This document shows positions 24,444 through 32,641 of a stretch of DNA of 54,143 nt, one piece after another; positions within the stretch are counted from its first letter, which is position 1, and each line of letters opens with the position of its first letter. The DNA lies in IMG/VR virus record IMGVR_UViG_3300048590_000145, positions 1 to 54,143 of that record; one strand, given 5' to 3'. Below the pieces are notes generated by a model. The model worked only from the letters and a program-made list of their open reading frames with translations. It searched no databases and was not told where the DNA came from. Source of the stretch: a virus. The position numbers were made by a program, and so were the translations under genes.

Positions 24444-24836
24444 CTACTCCAACTCTCTGTGCGATGTCTCTAGGACATATAACCCAGCCATCGTTATCGC
24501 AAAACACATCGGCAGGATTCCTTGAAAACTTGTGCCGTCCAAAGCCACCTCCACTGCTCTACCGGCCCACGCGCCTACTCCAAACAGTAAACCGATTTCG
24601 TACATGATCTGGGATCTGCGGAACCACGCCCAAATTGTGAACACCGATGACAATCCTGACAATGCTGCGAGCGCACCGATGGAGTCGTCCGGTGTGAACA
24701 GGATCGGCTGTGTGCTGGGCAACAGGGCGAGGATCTGATTGAGAAACAGAACAAGGGTAGCAATCACCGGACCGATTGCCACCGGCTTGATACACCGTCC
24801 ACCGACGGAAATACACTCGATCTCCGCAGGGGTCAT
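24444..24836 (-). CDS. Multi-pass membrane protein of the lysis cassette
   Basis: This 130-residue protein has about four hydrophobic segments: IGPVIATLVLFLNQILALL, GALAALSGLSSVFTIWAWF, YEIGLLFGVGAWAG and ILPMCFAITMAGLYVL. Two Cys near the N-terminus (IECISVGGRCIKP) could form a disulfide. It is probably a conserved phage membrane protein of unknown function. It is coupled by ATGA overlap to the 28-residue gene upstream and lies before two holin-like genes. Confidence 0.65.
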   Translation of the reverse strand: MTPAEIECISVGGRCIKPVAIGPVIATLVLFLNQILALLPSTQPILFTPDDSIGALAALSGLSSVFTIWAWFRRSQIMYEIGLLFGVGAWAGRAVEVALDGTSFQGILPMCFAITMAGLYVLETSHRELE

Positions 24837-24919
24837 AGCGCACTACTGACTGTTATCCAGGCGGCCACCAGAATGATGAGGGACACCAGGAGGATTCGTG
24901 AGATCGTGTCATGCAGCAT
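24833..24919 (-). CDS. 28-residue single-pass membrane peptide A
   Basis: MLHDTISRILLVSLIILVAA followed by WITVSSAL is almost entirely one membrane helix. It starts two bases after the stop of the preceding mini-gene and ends with an ATGA overlap into the next gene, so it is framed as a coupled gene. A role in lysis timing is possible. Confidence 0.55.
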   Translation of the reverse strand: MLHDTISRILLVSLIILVAAWITVSSAL

Positions 24920-24921
24920 GG

Positions 24922-25008
24922 TTATCCAAAACCCTTTACGAGAAGGTACGCAATAAGCACGGCAGTGAGCGTTCCGAGAAGTACCGCGACGAAGATTTGA
25001 CCATTCAT
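24922..25008 (-). CDS. 28-residue single-pass membrane peptide B
   Basis: MNGQIFVAVLLGTLTAVLIA followed by YLLVKGFG is a single hydrophobic helix with a short basic end. TAGGAGAATCTC gives a strong ribosome site. It is the first gene of a run of five membrane-protein genes leading to the endolysin, so it could be a small holin, pinholin or antiholin. Confidence 0.6.
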   Translation of the reverse strand: MNGQIFVAVLLGTLTAVLIAYLLVKGFG

Positions 25009-25017
25009 GAGATTCTC

Positions 25018-25296
25018 CTATCCGTTGATCAAAGGTTGTACTGCTGCAAGGATCATCGCATCGGTGATGACTGCGGGGTCCATTCCTGGGTCGGTGGCGT
25101 TCTGCGGTCCGGCCTGGATCGCCTGGGTAACGGCGTAGTCCCATGCCTCCCCCCATCCTGGTGATGCGCACACCGTCCACATGATGTCGTTCATGGTCTG
25201 CTCAGGATCGGCAGCGCCTTCCTGCGCACAGCACGCCGTGATCCGTTGCCGCAGGCCCGGGTGCTGCTGCATCTGCGCGATAGCCAGATAACTCAT
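25018..25296 (-). CDS. 92-residue hypothetical protein
   Basis: A small helical protein (MSYLAIAQMQQHPGLRQRIT...) with CCAQEGAADPEQTMNDIMW and a C-terminal DPAVITDAMILAAVQPLI. Similar small proteins lie between fibre and lysis genes of other actinophages, but I cannot assign a function. It starts eight bases after the upstream fibre gene. Confidence 0.6.
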   Translation of the reverse strand: MSYLAIAQMQQHPGLRQRITACCAQEGAADPEQTMNDIMWTVCASPGWGEAWDYAVTQAIQAGPQNATDPGMDPAVITDAMILAAVQPLING

Positions 25297-25303
25297 CTGT
25301 CCC

Positions 25304-25855
25304 TCATCTCAACCTCATGAACTGCATCGTGCCCGAGTACGCCGACCGGCCGCCGCCAGAGTTGGCCTGGCCGAGCATGTCCATCGTGTCGTGGAGGGCG
25401 TAGGAATCCACGATGAACGTGGCGGTGTTGATGATCTGCCCGGCACCCGCCCCGGTAGTGGCTTCCAAGTAAGAGCGAGACTCCCACGGGCTCCCCATCG
25501 TCCCGAACCACTCACCGATCCGCATGTACATGTACAGGCCGCTGCTAGCAGCGGAGTCCGAAACCACGCCGTAGGTGATCTGCCACCGGCCATACGGGAG
25601 GAAAAACACATGCGAGCCGGACATCGTGATGCCCGCGTCACCTCCGGCCTTAGACCAGCCGTCGATGAAAACCGCGTTGGCCGTAGGGATGGACAGCCCA
25701 GCCGACCGGCTGAACGTGTCCACCTTTCCCCGGTTGTCGATGCCCCACGACTGCGCGTCCACATACTGCTTGGTGGCGGGGTGCATGTTCGCGCTGGGTG
25801 CGAGAACCGTCACCGGGGCGTCGTACTGGGTGGTGTCCTTGATCTTTCGGGTCAT
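25304..25855 (-). CDS. Fibre-tip protein with C1q/TNF-like head
   Basis: This 183-residue protein begins with a short stalk containing HPATKQYVDAQ and then a beta-rich domain (SIPTANAVFIDGW, SHVFFLPYGRWQITYG, ATFIVDSYALHD) like C1q/TNF jelly-roll heads of phage fibres. It probably forms a trimeric receptor-binding head. The ATG overlaps the stop of the long fibre gene (ATGA), suggesting the two assemble together. Longer upstream starts in the same frame would overlap the fibre gene. Confidence 0.65.
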   Translation of the reverse strand: MTRKIKDTTQYDAPVTVLAPSANMHPATKQYVDAQSWGIDNRGKVDTFSRSAGLSIPTANAVFIDGWSKAGGDAGITMSGSHVFFLPYGRWQITYGVVSDSAASSGLYMYMRIGEWFGTMGSPWESRSYLEATTGAGAGQIINTATFIVDSYALHDTMDMLGQANSGGGRSAYSGTMQFMRLR

Positions 25856-27408
25856 CCGATCACCGTCACTCTGTACTGGTTGGCGCTCGGAGCCGTGGCG
25901 AAGTACACCTTGCACTGTGTCGAACTGGTGAGCTCCACCCCGCACTGCACCACGCCGTAGGGGCTGCCCACTTCACGCACCTGCACGATCACGTCCTGGG
26001 TGCCCAAGCCGTGAGAGATGACATACGACGTGGCGCTGGTGGTCAGTGTGGCGCTGTACTTCCTCGGGACCACGTTAAAGTTGACCCGGGTCTCTCCGAG
26101 AATATGCGTGAGACCATCACCGATCTTCGCCGATATTTGCGACCCGGTGATGTCGATTCCGTCTCCGGCGGTGAACGCCCCCGGCCCGGAGAACTGCGCG
26201 AATGTCAGTGCAGTGGTGTCCAACGTGATCGGGTTGTCAGTGGTCAATACCCAAGCGGTGTCAGCTTGGGAACCGCCCTGTTCCACGAACGTGAACATCC
26301 CCGCAGTCACTTTCGCGCTGGTGTCCGCATCAGTAGCACGAATGTTCGCCGTGGTTCCCGCAGCACGGGTGTAGATACCGTTCTCCGATGCGGTGCTCTG
26401 GTTCTTCACCAGCACCCGCTCGCCCACCGCGATACTCACTCCATCCACTGTGGCAAGACTCATGCCGGAGGCGAGGTCCACGCTGGCGGTAGTGGCGGCC
26501 TTGACGCTGCCTTTCACGTCCAACCCGGTTTGGGCGGCGGCGACGGCGGCGTCCAGTTGCTGCTTGGTCACCGCATCGGTCGCCCCGGTACCGTCACCCA
26601 TGTTGCCGATCTTGTTGCCGCCCATGTTGATGCTGGCAGTACCGCCGGACATCACTATGGGGCCGGTGACAGTACCTCCGGTTTTCGGCAGGGCCGCGTT
26701 CGCCGTGGCCTGCGCAGCGCTGGCGGCCGACGCAACCGTGTCCACCTGGCCCTTGGTCGCACCGTCAGTAGCACTAGTGCCGTCAGCCATGTTGGTGATC
26801 TTGAAGGAGTTCATGTGCAGCGCGACGGACGGGCGCACACTCGGCAATGACCAGTACGTGCCGTTCCACGAGAACGCCGAACCGTCGTTGCCCGACTGGC
26901 CGTAGATCGAAGTGGAGTACACCGTTCCCGACACGGTGAGGTTGCCGCTGATTGTGCCACCGGAAAGGGCCAGGTACACGCCCACGACTTGCTCGTAACG
27001 GACGGCTTGACCGTTGGCAGCCGCAGCCCCGAGGCCGGTGATCTTGTATCCGCCCATTGCAATGTCAGCGGTCGGCGCGGCCAGGTCGGACAGTTTGATC
27101 GCCGAGTGCGCGGCAGCGTTGTGCGCCGGCAGAGCGTGGTAATGGTCAGAGCGTGCAGCGGTCGCCGCAGATCCGTTCGCTGCGGACTGCCCGAACGCCG
27201 ATGCCTGCCCGGACAGGTTCGCCACGGCAGCCCCTGTAGCCGCCACCCACGTTGAACCGTTGTACCACTCCAACGTGTTCGTCGTGGAATTGTAGTAGAA
27301 CTTCCCGGTCGTTCCGGTTGGTGCGGCGGACAGGATATGTGCCCGTACGTTCCGTAACTCGTTGCCGTTCAGATTGATACTGACGACGAACGTTGCGTCA
27401 GATGCCAT
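25852..27408 (-). CDS. Long tail fibre / tail spike protein
   Basis: This 518-residue Ala/Gly/Thr/Ser-rich protein has repeated shaft motifs: LSGGTISGNLTVSGTVYS, GDGTGATDAVTKQQLDAAV and TDGATKGQVDTVASAA. The N-terminus has GKFYYNSTTNTLEWYNGSTW, a fibre attachment-type segment. The C-terminus (SYVISHGLGTQDVIVQVREV and YFATAPSANQYRVTVIG) is a small beta-sandwich tip common in actinophage fibres. It probably binds the host surface. It is the longest of the fibre proteins encoded here. Confidence 0.8.
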   Translation of the reverse strand: MASDATFVVSINLNGNELRNVRAHILSAAPTGTTGKFYYNSTTNTLEWYNGSTWVAATGAAVANLSGQASAFGQSAANGSAATAARSDHYHALPAHNAAAHSAIKLSDLAAPTADIAMGGYKITGLGAAAANGQAVRYEQVVGVYLALSGGTISGNLTVSGTVYSTSIYGQSGNDGSAFSWNGTYWSLPSVRPSVALHMNSFKITNMADGTSATDGATKGQVDTVASAASAAQATANAALPKTGGTVTGPIVMSGGTASINMGGNKIGNMGDGTGATDAVTKQQLDAAVAAAQTGLDVKGSVKAATTASVDLASGMSLATVDGVSIAVGERVLVKNQSTASENGIYTRAAGTTANIRATDADTSAKVTAGMFTFVEQGGSQADTAWVLTTDNPITLDTTALTFAQFSGPGAFTAGDGIDITGSQISAKIGDGLTHILGETRVNFNVVPRKYSATLTTSATSYVISHGLGTQDVIVQVREVGSPYGVVQCGVELTSSTQCKVYFATAPSANQYRVTVIG

Positions 27409-27423
27409 GATTGTCTCCCTGTG

Positions 27424-27951
27424 TCATGAGCAATACGCTTTCCCACTTGTTGCTCCTGAGAATCGAACGATCACGGATGTGATGTCGACATATTCGATGG
27501 CGGCAATGAGCGCCGACCCAGCGCTGTCCACAATGGATACCGCCGGATAGTAGCCGAGTTCGTGCACCACAGTCCAGGTATCGTCTGCGACTGCTTGGGT
27601 GTGTACGTACGATCCAGCGGTTGATCCGTCCCCCGGAGGTCCAGGCGGTCCAGGCGGTCCAGGCGGTCCAGGCGGTCCTTGCGGGCCTGGATTCCCGGTG
27701 TCGATCAGAATGTCCGGAGCGGTTGTTACCTCCAACGGTGCATCCGGTTTCACATCTGCTTCGACGGTGACATCCACCGGAGTCAGTACAGATAGGTCGA
27801 TAACCTGTCCACTGGTCACATCGATGACATGCTCACTGGGTTGAGCAATGACGACGGCTGTTTCCCCTGCTGTCGTGTCGATGGTGACGTTCGCCGGAGC
27901 TTCAACAACAATCTCCACCCCCGAAGTGTCGTCCCCCGGGGGCGTGGTCAT
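27424..27951 (-). CDS. Collagen-like fibre protein
   Basis: This 175-residue protein has a Val/Thr/Asp-rich N-terminal half, a short collagen-like stretch NPGPQGPPGPPGPPGPPG, and a C-terminal beta tip (TWTVVHELGYYPAVSIVDSA) like that of the neighbouring long fibre. Collagen-like triplets form triple helices in phage fibres. The ATG overlaps the upstream stop (ATGA). Confidence 0.75.
   Translation of the reverse strand: MTTPPGDDTSGVEIVVEAPANVTIDTTAGETAVVIAQPSEHVIDVTSGQVIDLSVLTPVDVTVEADVKPDAPLEVTTAPDILIDTGNPGPQGPPGPPGPPGPPGPPGDGSTAGSYVHTQAVADDTWTVVHELGYYPAVSIVDSAGSALIAAIEYVDITSVIVRFSGATSGKAYCS
27641..27676 (-). repeat. Four exact 9-bp tandem repeats coding G-P-P
   Basis: CCAGGCGGT is repeated four times exactly, with a degenerate unit on each side. 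On the coding strand it encodes the collagen-like Gly-Pro-Pro run. Exact tandem units of nine bases could change in number without breaking the frame. Confidence 0.85.
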
Positions 27952-28301
27952 GTCGCTGTCCGGGTCACATCAGGATGAATCCGCAGTTCACCGTAGGCCA
28001 GTGTGGTGACCGGATCGGATCCGTCAGACTCCGCCAGCTGCACATCCCAGAAGCCAGTGAACTTGCCACGACGGGCAAGCCGTTGACAGTCTGCATGCAG
28101 CAGGATGACATCGGCGCCCCAGGTCTCTTCAACGATGTCGAACTCTGCTTCGAGTTTCTGACTGTCAGGGCGGGAGCGTACTTGGGCCCTCCACGTTCTG
28201 CCGGCCACGATCGCGGAGTCCACTTGGATGTGCAGCGTGAGAGTGTCACCGGCATAGTGATCGATGTTGATTACCTGTGGCCGGGTGTCGATGTTGGGCA
28301 T
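27948..28301 (-). CDS. Virion-associated beta-domain protein
   Basis: This 117-residue protein (MPNIDTRPQVINIDHYAGDT...) has the pattern RTWRAQVRSRPDSQKLEAEF... GKFTGFWDVQLAES. It resembles the small immunoglobulin-like or BppU-type N-terminal domains found upstream of fibres in actinophages. It probably attaches fibres to the tail. A GAGGTGACCC ribosome site precedes the ATG. The family assignment is tentative. Confidence 0.6.
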   Translation of the reverse strand: MPNIDTRPQVINIDHYAGDTLTLHIQVDSAIVAGRTWRAQVRSRPDSQKLEAEFDIVEETWGADVILLHADCQRLARRGKFTGFWDVQLAESDGSDPVTTLAYGELRIHPDVTRTAT

Positions 28302-28309
28302 GGGTCACC

Positions 28310-29002
28310 TCACGCGATCACGAGATAGAGAACGTTCGGGTCTTTGACGGGGATCGCATCGTACTGGGCCTGCGTTCCCTTCCAGAACGGGAAGCCGACA
28401 GACTCGAACCAGCCCCGCAATTCGTTCGCGTAGTTCGCGGAGGTCTGTGCAGAGGCTTCCGCCGTATCTGCAATCGCCTGCATCGCTGAACGCATGTCGG
28501 TGATCTCGACGCGGAAGTCATCGATGAGCTCCCGGACGAGCATGAACAGCCCGTCCACGCGCTCCACCGTCACCTGGACGACGTCGTGTTCTTTCAGGTA
28601 GACGGTGACATCCGTGCCCGTACCAACGTTGGTGAACGTGTTCGCCGTGTCCTCGTCCGCGTTGATGCCGACCTCGAGATGGCCTTTGAGGATCGGCACC
28701 GAATACCCGGACGGCGGATACAAAGTGATGTCGTACGAGTACGCTCCGGGGGTGAGCGCCAGGTCTTCTGCCTGGAACTCGAACTGTTGCATGTCCGGTT
28801 GATCCAGCATCGGCACGGCTGTGATGCTCAGAACTTCCAAACCACTACGGCGTACCTGCTCTGTGGCAACGAACCGCAATTCGCTGTCAGTGAGATCGAC
28901 CGGCGTTCCGTCGGATGTCCGAAGCCACACGCCGAAAGAAAACGATTTGTTCGCCTCGACAGCAATGTTCGTTTCCTGCCGGGGCGTATTCCCTATAGCC
29001 AT
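28310..29002 (-). CDS. Baseplate/upper tail fibre-like protein
   Basis: In this 230-residue protein the first half (SFSFGVWLRTSDGTPVDLTD, LTPGAYSYDITLYPPSG) resembles BppU-type upper baseplate domains. A helical linker follows (DMRSAMQAIADTAEASAQTS), and the C-terminus FPFWKGTQAQYDAI...NVLYLVI is the W-x-G-T-Q-x-Q-Y-D motif common in phage fibre-attachment proteins. It probably links fibres to the tail or portal. AGGAGGTCAG precedes the ATG. Confidence 0.65.
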   Translation of the reverse strand: MAIGNTPRQETNIAVEANKSFSFGVWLRTSDGTPVDLTDSELRFVATEQVRRSGLEVLSITAVPMLDQPDMQQFEFQAEDLALTPGAYSYDITLYPPSGYSVPILKGHLEVGINADEDTANTFTNVGTGTDVTVYLKEHDVVQVTVERVDGLFMLVRELIDDFRVEITDMRSAMQAIADTAEASAQTSANYANELRGWFESVGFPFWKGTQAQYDAIPVKDPNVLYLVIA

Positions 29003-29018
29003 GCAAACCTGACCTCCT

Positions 29019-29057
29019 GTTGTGGCGGGAGCAACACATGGTTACTCCCGCCACAAC
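29019..29057 (-). other. Perfect 13-bp intergenic hairpin after the capsid genes
   Basis: Arms 29019-29031 and 29045-29057 pair perfectly around a 13-nt loop. It lies between the small capsid-linked gene and the fibre genes. A T-run is absent, so it may be a processing or partial termination site that reduces transcription after the capsid gene. Confidence 0.7.
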
Positions 29058-29064
29058 GATCGAG

Positions 29065-29244
29065 TTACTGACCGGGAGGCATTTCCTCAGGAGGTGCTTC
29101 AGCCGGCGCGCCCTCTGGCGCTCCTGCCGCTCCACCCTCCGGGGGTGCTTCCCCGCCGCCGCCTTCGGTCGCACCTTCCAGTGCGTCGATGGCAACACCG
29201 GCCAGTTCCTGAATCTGCTTGAGCAGTTCGATGAGCTGTTCCAT
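29065..29244 (-). CDS. 59-residue Pro/Glu/Gly-rich protein after the capsid gene
   Basis: MEQLIELLKQIQELAGVAID forms an amphipathic helix; the remainder is a disordered Pro/Glu/Ala/Gly tail. The gene follows the capsid stop by nine bases with a modest ribosome site. It could be a head-associated accessory protein. No family is recognised. Confidence 0.55.
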   Translation of the reverse strand: MEQLIELLKQIQELAGVAIDALEGATEGGGGEAPPEGGAAGAPEGAPAEAPPEEMPPGQ

Positions 29245-29253
29245 TGGTCAGCC

Positions 29254-30621
29254 TCAGCTCCGCTCGGTGTGTGCCACGTCGCCGGTCTCCTGCACGGTGA
29301 GATCGGTGTCGATCGCACTCGTGGTGTTGTACGGAGACTGGAACCACTCGGGCCGCGACGGGTCGACATCCGGTCCGGACAGCGGGTACGTCACCGGAGC
29401 GACACCAGTCTGTGCACGGGCAGCGGCGACCTGAGCCGCAACGAAGGTGAACGAGTCGTCCACCACATCGAGGTTGTCGGTCGTGCTCGGCAGGAACAAC
29501 GGGACCACACCTTCCGAGAGTTGATCGATGACCCACACGTCGTAGGAGAAGTCCTGCACGTACTCGGTTCCCTTGAACCGGGTGCCGCCGTCCTGCTCCC
29601 GGCGCTCGCTGAAGTGTTCGTACGTCTGGATCGCGTTCTTGTACGCGGCCAGGGCGACGACCTGCTTCAACGTGCGACCGGCGGTTGCACTGGAAGCGAC
29701 CGGGTCGACGACCAGGTTGCTGTCCACGTACACCTTCGGCAGGAACTCGGGGTGGATCTTCACCAGCTTCCACGAACCCTTCAGGGTTCCGAGGTAGCCG
29801 GAGGCGTTCGCCCCGGAGATGTCGCCGTCCTTGTACAACTTGAACGCCGACTCGGTTCCGGCACCCTTGTCGATGAGCGCGTTGATGAACACGAGCTCGA
29901 GGGCACTGGTGACGAGCAGGAAGCGCTCGTTGTTCCCGAAGTTGCTGTCGAACCAGTTGTCACTGAACAGAAGCGTCAGCGCGTCGAGGGTCGACATCGG
30001 GTCGGTGTCATCCAGGTTCATGCCCTTGATGGTGGCGAAGGACGGCTGGATCTGGTTGTCACTGTCCTCGCCCGGTTCGGCAACCCACTTGTAGTCGGCC
30101 GCGTTGCCGGTGCAGGCGATCCGGTCGGCACCAGTGGTGACCGGGCCTGGCGTCTCGGTGGACAGACGGGGAACGAGCTTGCCGGTCATGTGACCCTGGA
30201 CAGCGGCGAGCAGACAATACTTGTCGTGGTCGCGCAGCACGGTGGTCTGCATCTTGCGGCCGGTGTACTCCTGCACGATGTTCTTGATCGGCGAGTAGCG
30301 CAGCTGCTCGTCGAACACCGTGAAGCCGAAGGAGCGGTGCCGGCTCATCGAGTAGGTTCGCCACTCGATCGGCGGGATCCCGTTCTTCCACTCGGAGGTG
30401 TATTCGGAACCGGAGTAGTGGTCCGCCCCGATCCGGCTGATGTCCGCGTCCACGATGTAATCGTCGACTCGGATGTCCGGCACTCGGATACTCCGAGCAT
30501 TCGGGTTCGGCTTGATCTCCGATCCGGTGAACATGCCCGCTACCGGGCTGGTGATGCGAAGGTACGTAGCCAGAGCGACCTGGTAGTCGGTCAGGCTGTC
30601 CTTCTGGACTGGTGCGACCAT
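29254..30621 (-). CDS. Major capsid protein
   Basis: The 455-residue protein follows the portal gene directly. It contains EWRTYSMSRHRSFGFTVFDE, a long helix with IVQEYTGRKMQTTVLRDHDK (spine-helix type) and NNERFLLVTSALELVFINAL (P-domain-like). This arrangement fits the HK97-fold capsid proteins of podoviruses. The ribosome site is AAGGGAGAACGCGAC. Long antisense ORFs across it have no ribosome sites and are rejected. Confidence 0.8.
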   Translation of the reverse strand: MVAPVQKDSLTDYQVALATYLRITSPVAGMFTGSEIKPNPNARSIRVPDIRVDDYIVDADISRIGADHYSGSEYTSEWKNGIPPIEWRTYSMSRHRSFGFTVFDEQLRYSPIKNIVQEYTGRKMQTTVLRDHDKYCLLAAVQGHMTGKLVPRLSTETPGPVTTGADRIACTGNAADYKWVAEPGEDSDNQIQPSFATIKGMNLDDTDPMSTLDALTLLFSDNWFDSNFGNNERFLLVTSALELVFINALIDKGAGTESAFKLYKDGDISGANASGYLGTLKGSWKLVKIHPEFLPKVYVDSNLVVDPVASSATAGRTLKQVVALAAYKNAIQTYEHFSERREQDGGTRFKGTEYVQDFSYDVWVIDQLSEGVVPLFLPSTTDNLDVVDDSFTFVAAQVAAARAQTGVAPVTYPLSGPDVDPSRPEWFQSPYNTTSAIDTDLTVQETGDVAHTERS

Positions 30622-30655
30622 GTCGCGTTCTCCCTTGTACGTCGTTGCCTGATGC

Positions 30656-32641
30656 TCAGGCGCTGGCAGGTATCACACTAGAAGAGTTTGCAACAGGAGT
30701 CGAAAACTCGTTTTCGTTTTCTACCGTCATATCCGCCGATGGTGTGATTTCCATACCTAGTTTCTTCATAATCAGTTCTTGCGATTCCCGCATCATTGCC
30801 ATTTGCTCTTGCAACATGGTCAATGCAGCCTGTGTCATCTCGGTCAATTGAGCATTACCCGTGAGGCTGGCGAGCTGGTTCTCCTCGATGACTGCGATCC
30901 TCTGATCGCGTGCATCCACGGCTTCCACGTCACCGTTCCACATCAGGCCGATGTCCTTCGCAGACGTAGAGCCGGACAGTTCGATCTGCTTACCGATGAT
31001 GTACTGCATCGCCTTAGCAGCCTGTTGCAGCATCTGTGGATCTTGTGCTGCCGCCAGAGCCGGCATCGCCTGGGACAGCGGGACGAACAACTCGTTGAGG
31101 ATCCGCAGTTGCTTCTCGTCTTCCATCTCCACCAGTGACCCGGGTACAGCCCGGACCCAGTATTCGATGGCGAGCTGCTCGAAGTCCATCTCGATCGAGC
31201 CATCGGCATCGATGAGTTCCACCGGCAATCCGGCCCGGAGCAGCTTGAGCCGGGCGTCCGCGGTCGGTTGCACCTTCTTCACGTTCTTCAGTTCCTGGAA
31301 GTACACGGTCAACGCATACGAGCAGTAGTGACTGAAGAAGGATTCGATCGCCTTCTGGTAGTTGTTGGTCGTGATGTCGACCATCGCCTGCTGCGCCTCG
31401 ACACCCTGCGGTGTGGCCGACATACCGTTCCCGGCCTGAGTCGCCATCTGCTGATCGGCTGATCCGATCAGGTTCACCATCGATCCGAGGTTCTGCTGGC
31501 TGATCGCGCCGTACTGCATCAGCGTCTGGGTGTTCACCTCGAACGGTTCGATACGCGCATTCGGGTTGCTGATCTGTGTGTACTTACCAGGGCTCAGGTT
31601 CGGCAACGCATTGACCGCGCCGTATCCCAAGATGCTCGGGTTGATGTTGCGGTACCACAGTTTCATGGCACCGTTCAGCATCAAGTCCTGGAAGTCCTGC
31701 CGCCCGATCAGCAGCTCCACCTGCGACTTGCCGAGTGGCTGCTGGCTGTCCTTCTCCAACACCAGGAAGTGCACGGGGTGGAGCTTCAACGGATGCTTGT
31801 TCTTCTCGATCCGCAGAAGATGCTTGGTGTTGGGGGAGAAGGTGAGGAAGGGCTGCCCGCTCGAGGTGTACCAGGTGATGATCTCGTAGCCCTCGGGAAT
31901 GATCCCGTGCTTGCCGGTCTGGTAGTCGACCGAGTCCTTCGACCGTCCGTACGGTGCATCCTTCAACAGCGACTTCAACGCGGCGACATCCCAGCCGACT
32001 GCTTCGTCACGGATCAACGCATGGACATCACCACGGGTCAGGTATCGCCGGACGAACACGTTGTCGGCCTGGCGTACATCCCGCGCGCCAGGATCCGGGA
32101 ACACGTCACGGTAGTGGATGGCGTCGTACTTCATGTACCAACTACCTGCAGCATCCTGTAGCAGCTGCGGGATCACCACATCGAATCCGATGGTCAGCGC
32201 GGTCTTCGCAGAGGCGAACAAGTTCTGCTGCATGTCGTTGCTGTACTCATCGGAACCGATGATCTTCGTGGTGAGGATGTGCTTGGCGAAGATCCCCTGG
32301 ATCGAATCGTCGTCGTACTTGCTCAGCACTTCCACGTTCGGCGTGTTCTGCACGAGGTTCCGCGCGATACGCCGGATCAATCCCGCCGTCTCACCGGACG
32401 AGATGTTCGGCAGGTCGGGCTTCGGGCTGATGACAGCACCGTCCGCTAGCTTCTCCAACTTGTAGTAGGAGTGCACCCGCTGATCCATCTCGGACTTGTA
32501 CCGCTGGTACATGCCGTACAGCATGTGGCCGGCGGGTCCGATGTTGCGTACGTCGAGACTGCCATCCCGCGAGTCGATCCGGTATTCGTCATACCAGTCC
32601 TCGAAGGTGGTGACAGCCTTCTCAACCGTTTCTACTGCCAC
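30656..32641 (-). CDS. Portal protein
   Basis: This 661-residue protein has the portal features DAIHYRDVFPDPGARDVRQADNV (split by other residues in places), an EGYEIITWYTSSG strand, PLGKSQVELLIGRQDFQDL and the long C-terminal stem/wing helices, ending in a Gln/Met-rich helical tail (MTQAALTMLQEQMAMMRESQ). It forms the dodecameric channel for DNA packaging and ejection. GTG at 32641 follows GAGGAAGG and overlaps the end of the giant gene by ten bases. Confidence 0.85.
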   Translation of the reverse strand: MAVETVEKAVTTFEDWYDEYRIDSRDGSLDVRNIGPAGHMLYGMYQRYKSEMDQRVHSYYKLEKLADGAVISPKPDLPNISSGETAGLIRRIARNLVQNTPNVEVLSKYDDDSIQGIFAKHILTTKIIGSDEYSNDMQQNLFASAKTALTIGFDVVIPQLLQDAAGSWYMKYDAIHYRDVFPDPGARDVRQADNVFVRRYLTRGDVHALIRDEAVGWDVAALKSLLKDAPYGRSKDSVDYQTGKHGIIPEGYEIITWYTSSGQPFLTFSPNTKHLLRIEKNKHPLKLHPVHFLVLEKDSQQPLGKSQVELLIGRQDFQDLMLNGAMKLWYRNINPSILGYGAVNALPNLSPGKYTQISNPNARIEPFEVNTQTLMQYGAISQQNLGSMVNLIGSADQQMATQAGNGMSATPQGVEAQQAMVDITTNNYQKAIESFFSHYCSYALTVYFQELKNVKKVQPTADARLKLLRAGLPVELIDADGSIEMDFEQLAIEYWVRAVPGSLVEMEDEKQLRILNELFVPLSQAMPALAAAQDPQMLQQAAKAMQYIIGKQIELSGSTSAKDIGLMWNGDVEAVDARDQRIAVIEENQLASLTGNAQLTEMTQAALTMLQEQMAMMRESQELIMKKLGMEITPSADMTVENENEFSTPVANSSSVIPASA

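Noticed and set aside
27599-27844. Plus-strand Gly-rich ORF across the collagen-like repeat
   Set aside because: It is the antisense reading of the 9-bp repeat in the fibre gene.
29020-30681. 553-codon plus-strand ORF opposite the capsid gene
   Set aside because: It is antisense to the capsid gene and lacks a ribosome site; the minus strand has clear structural genes.
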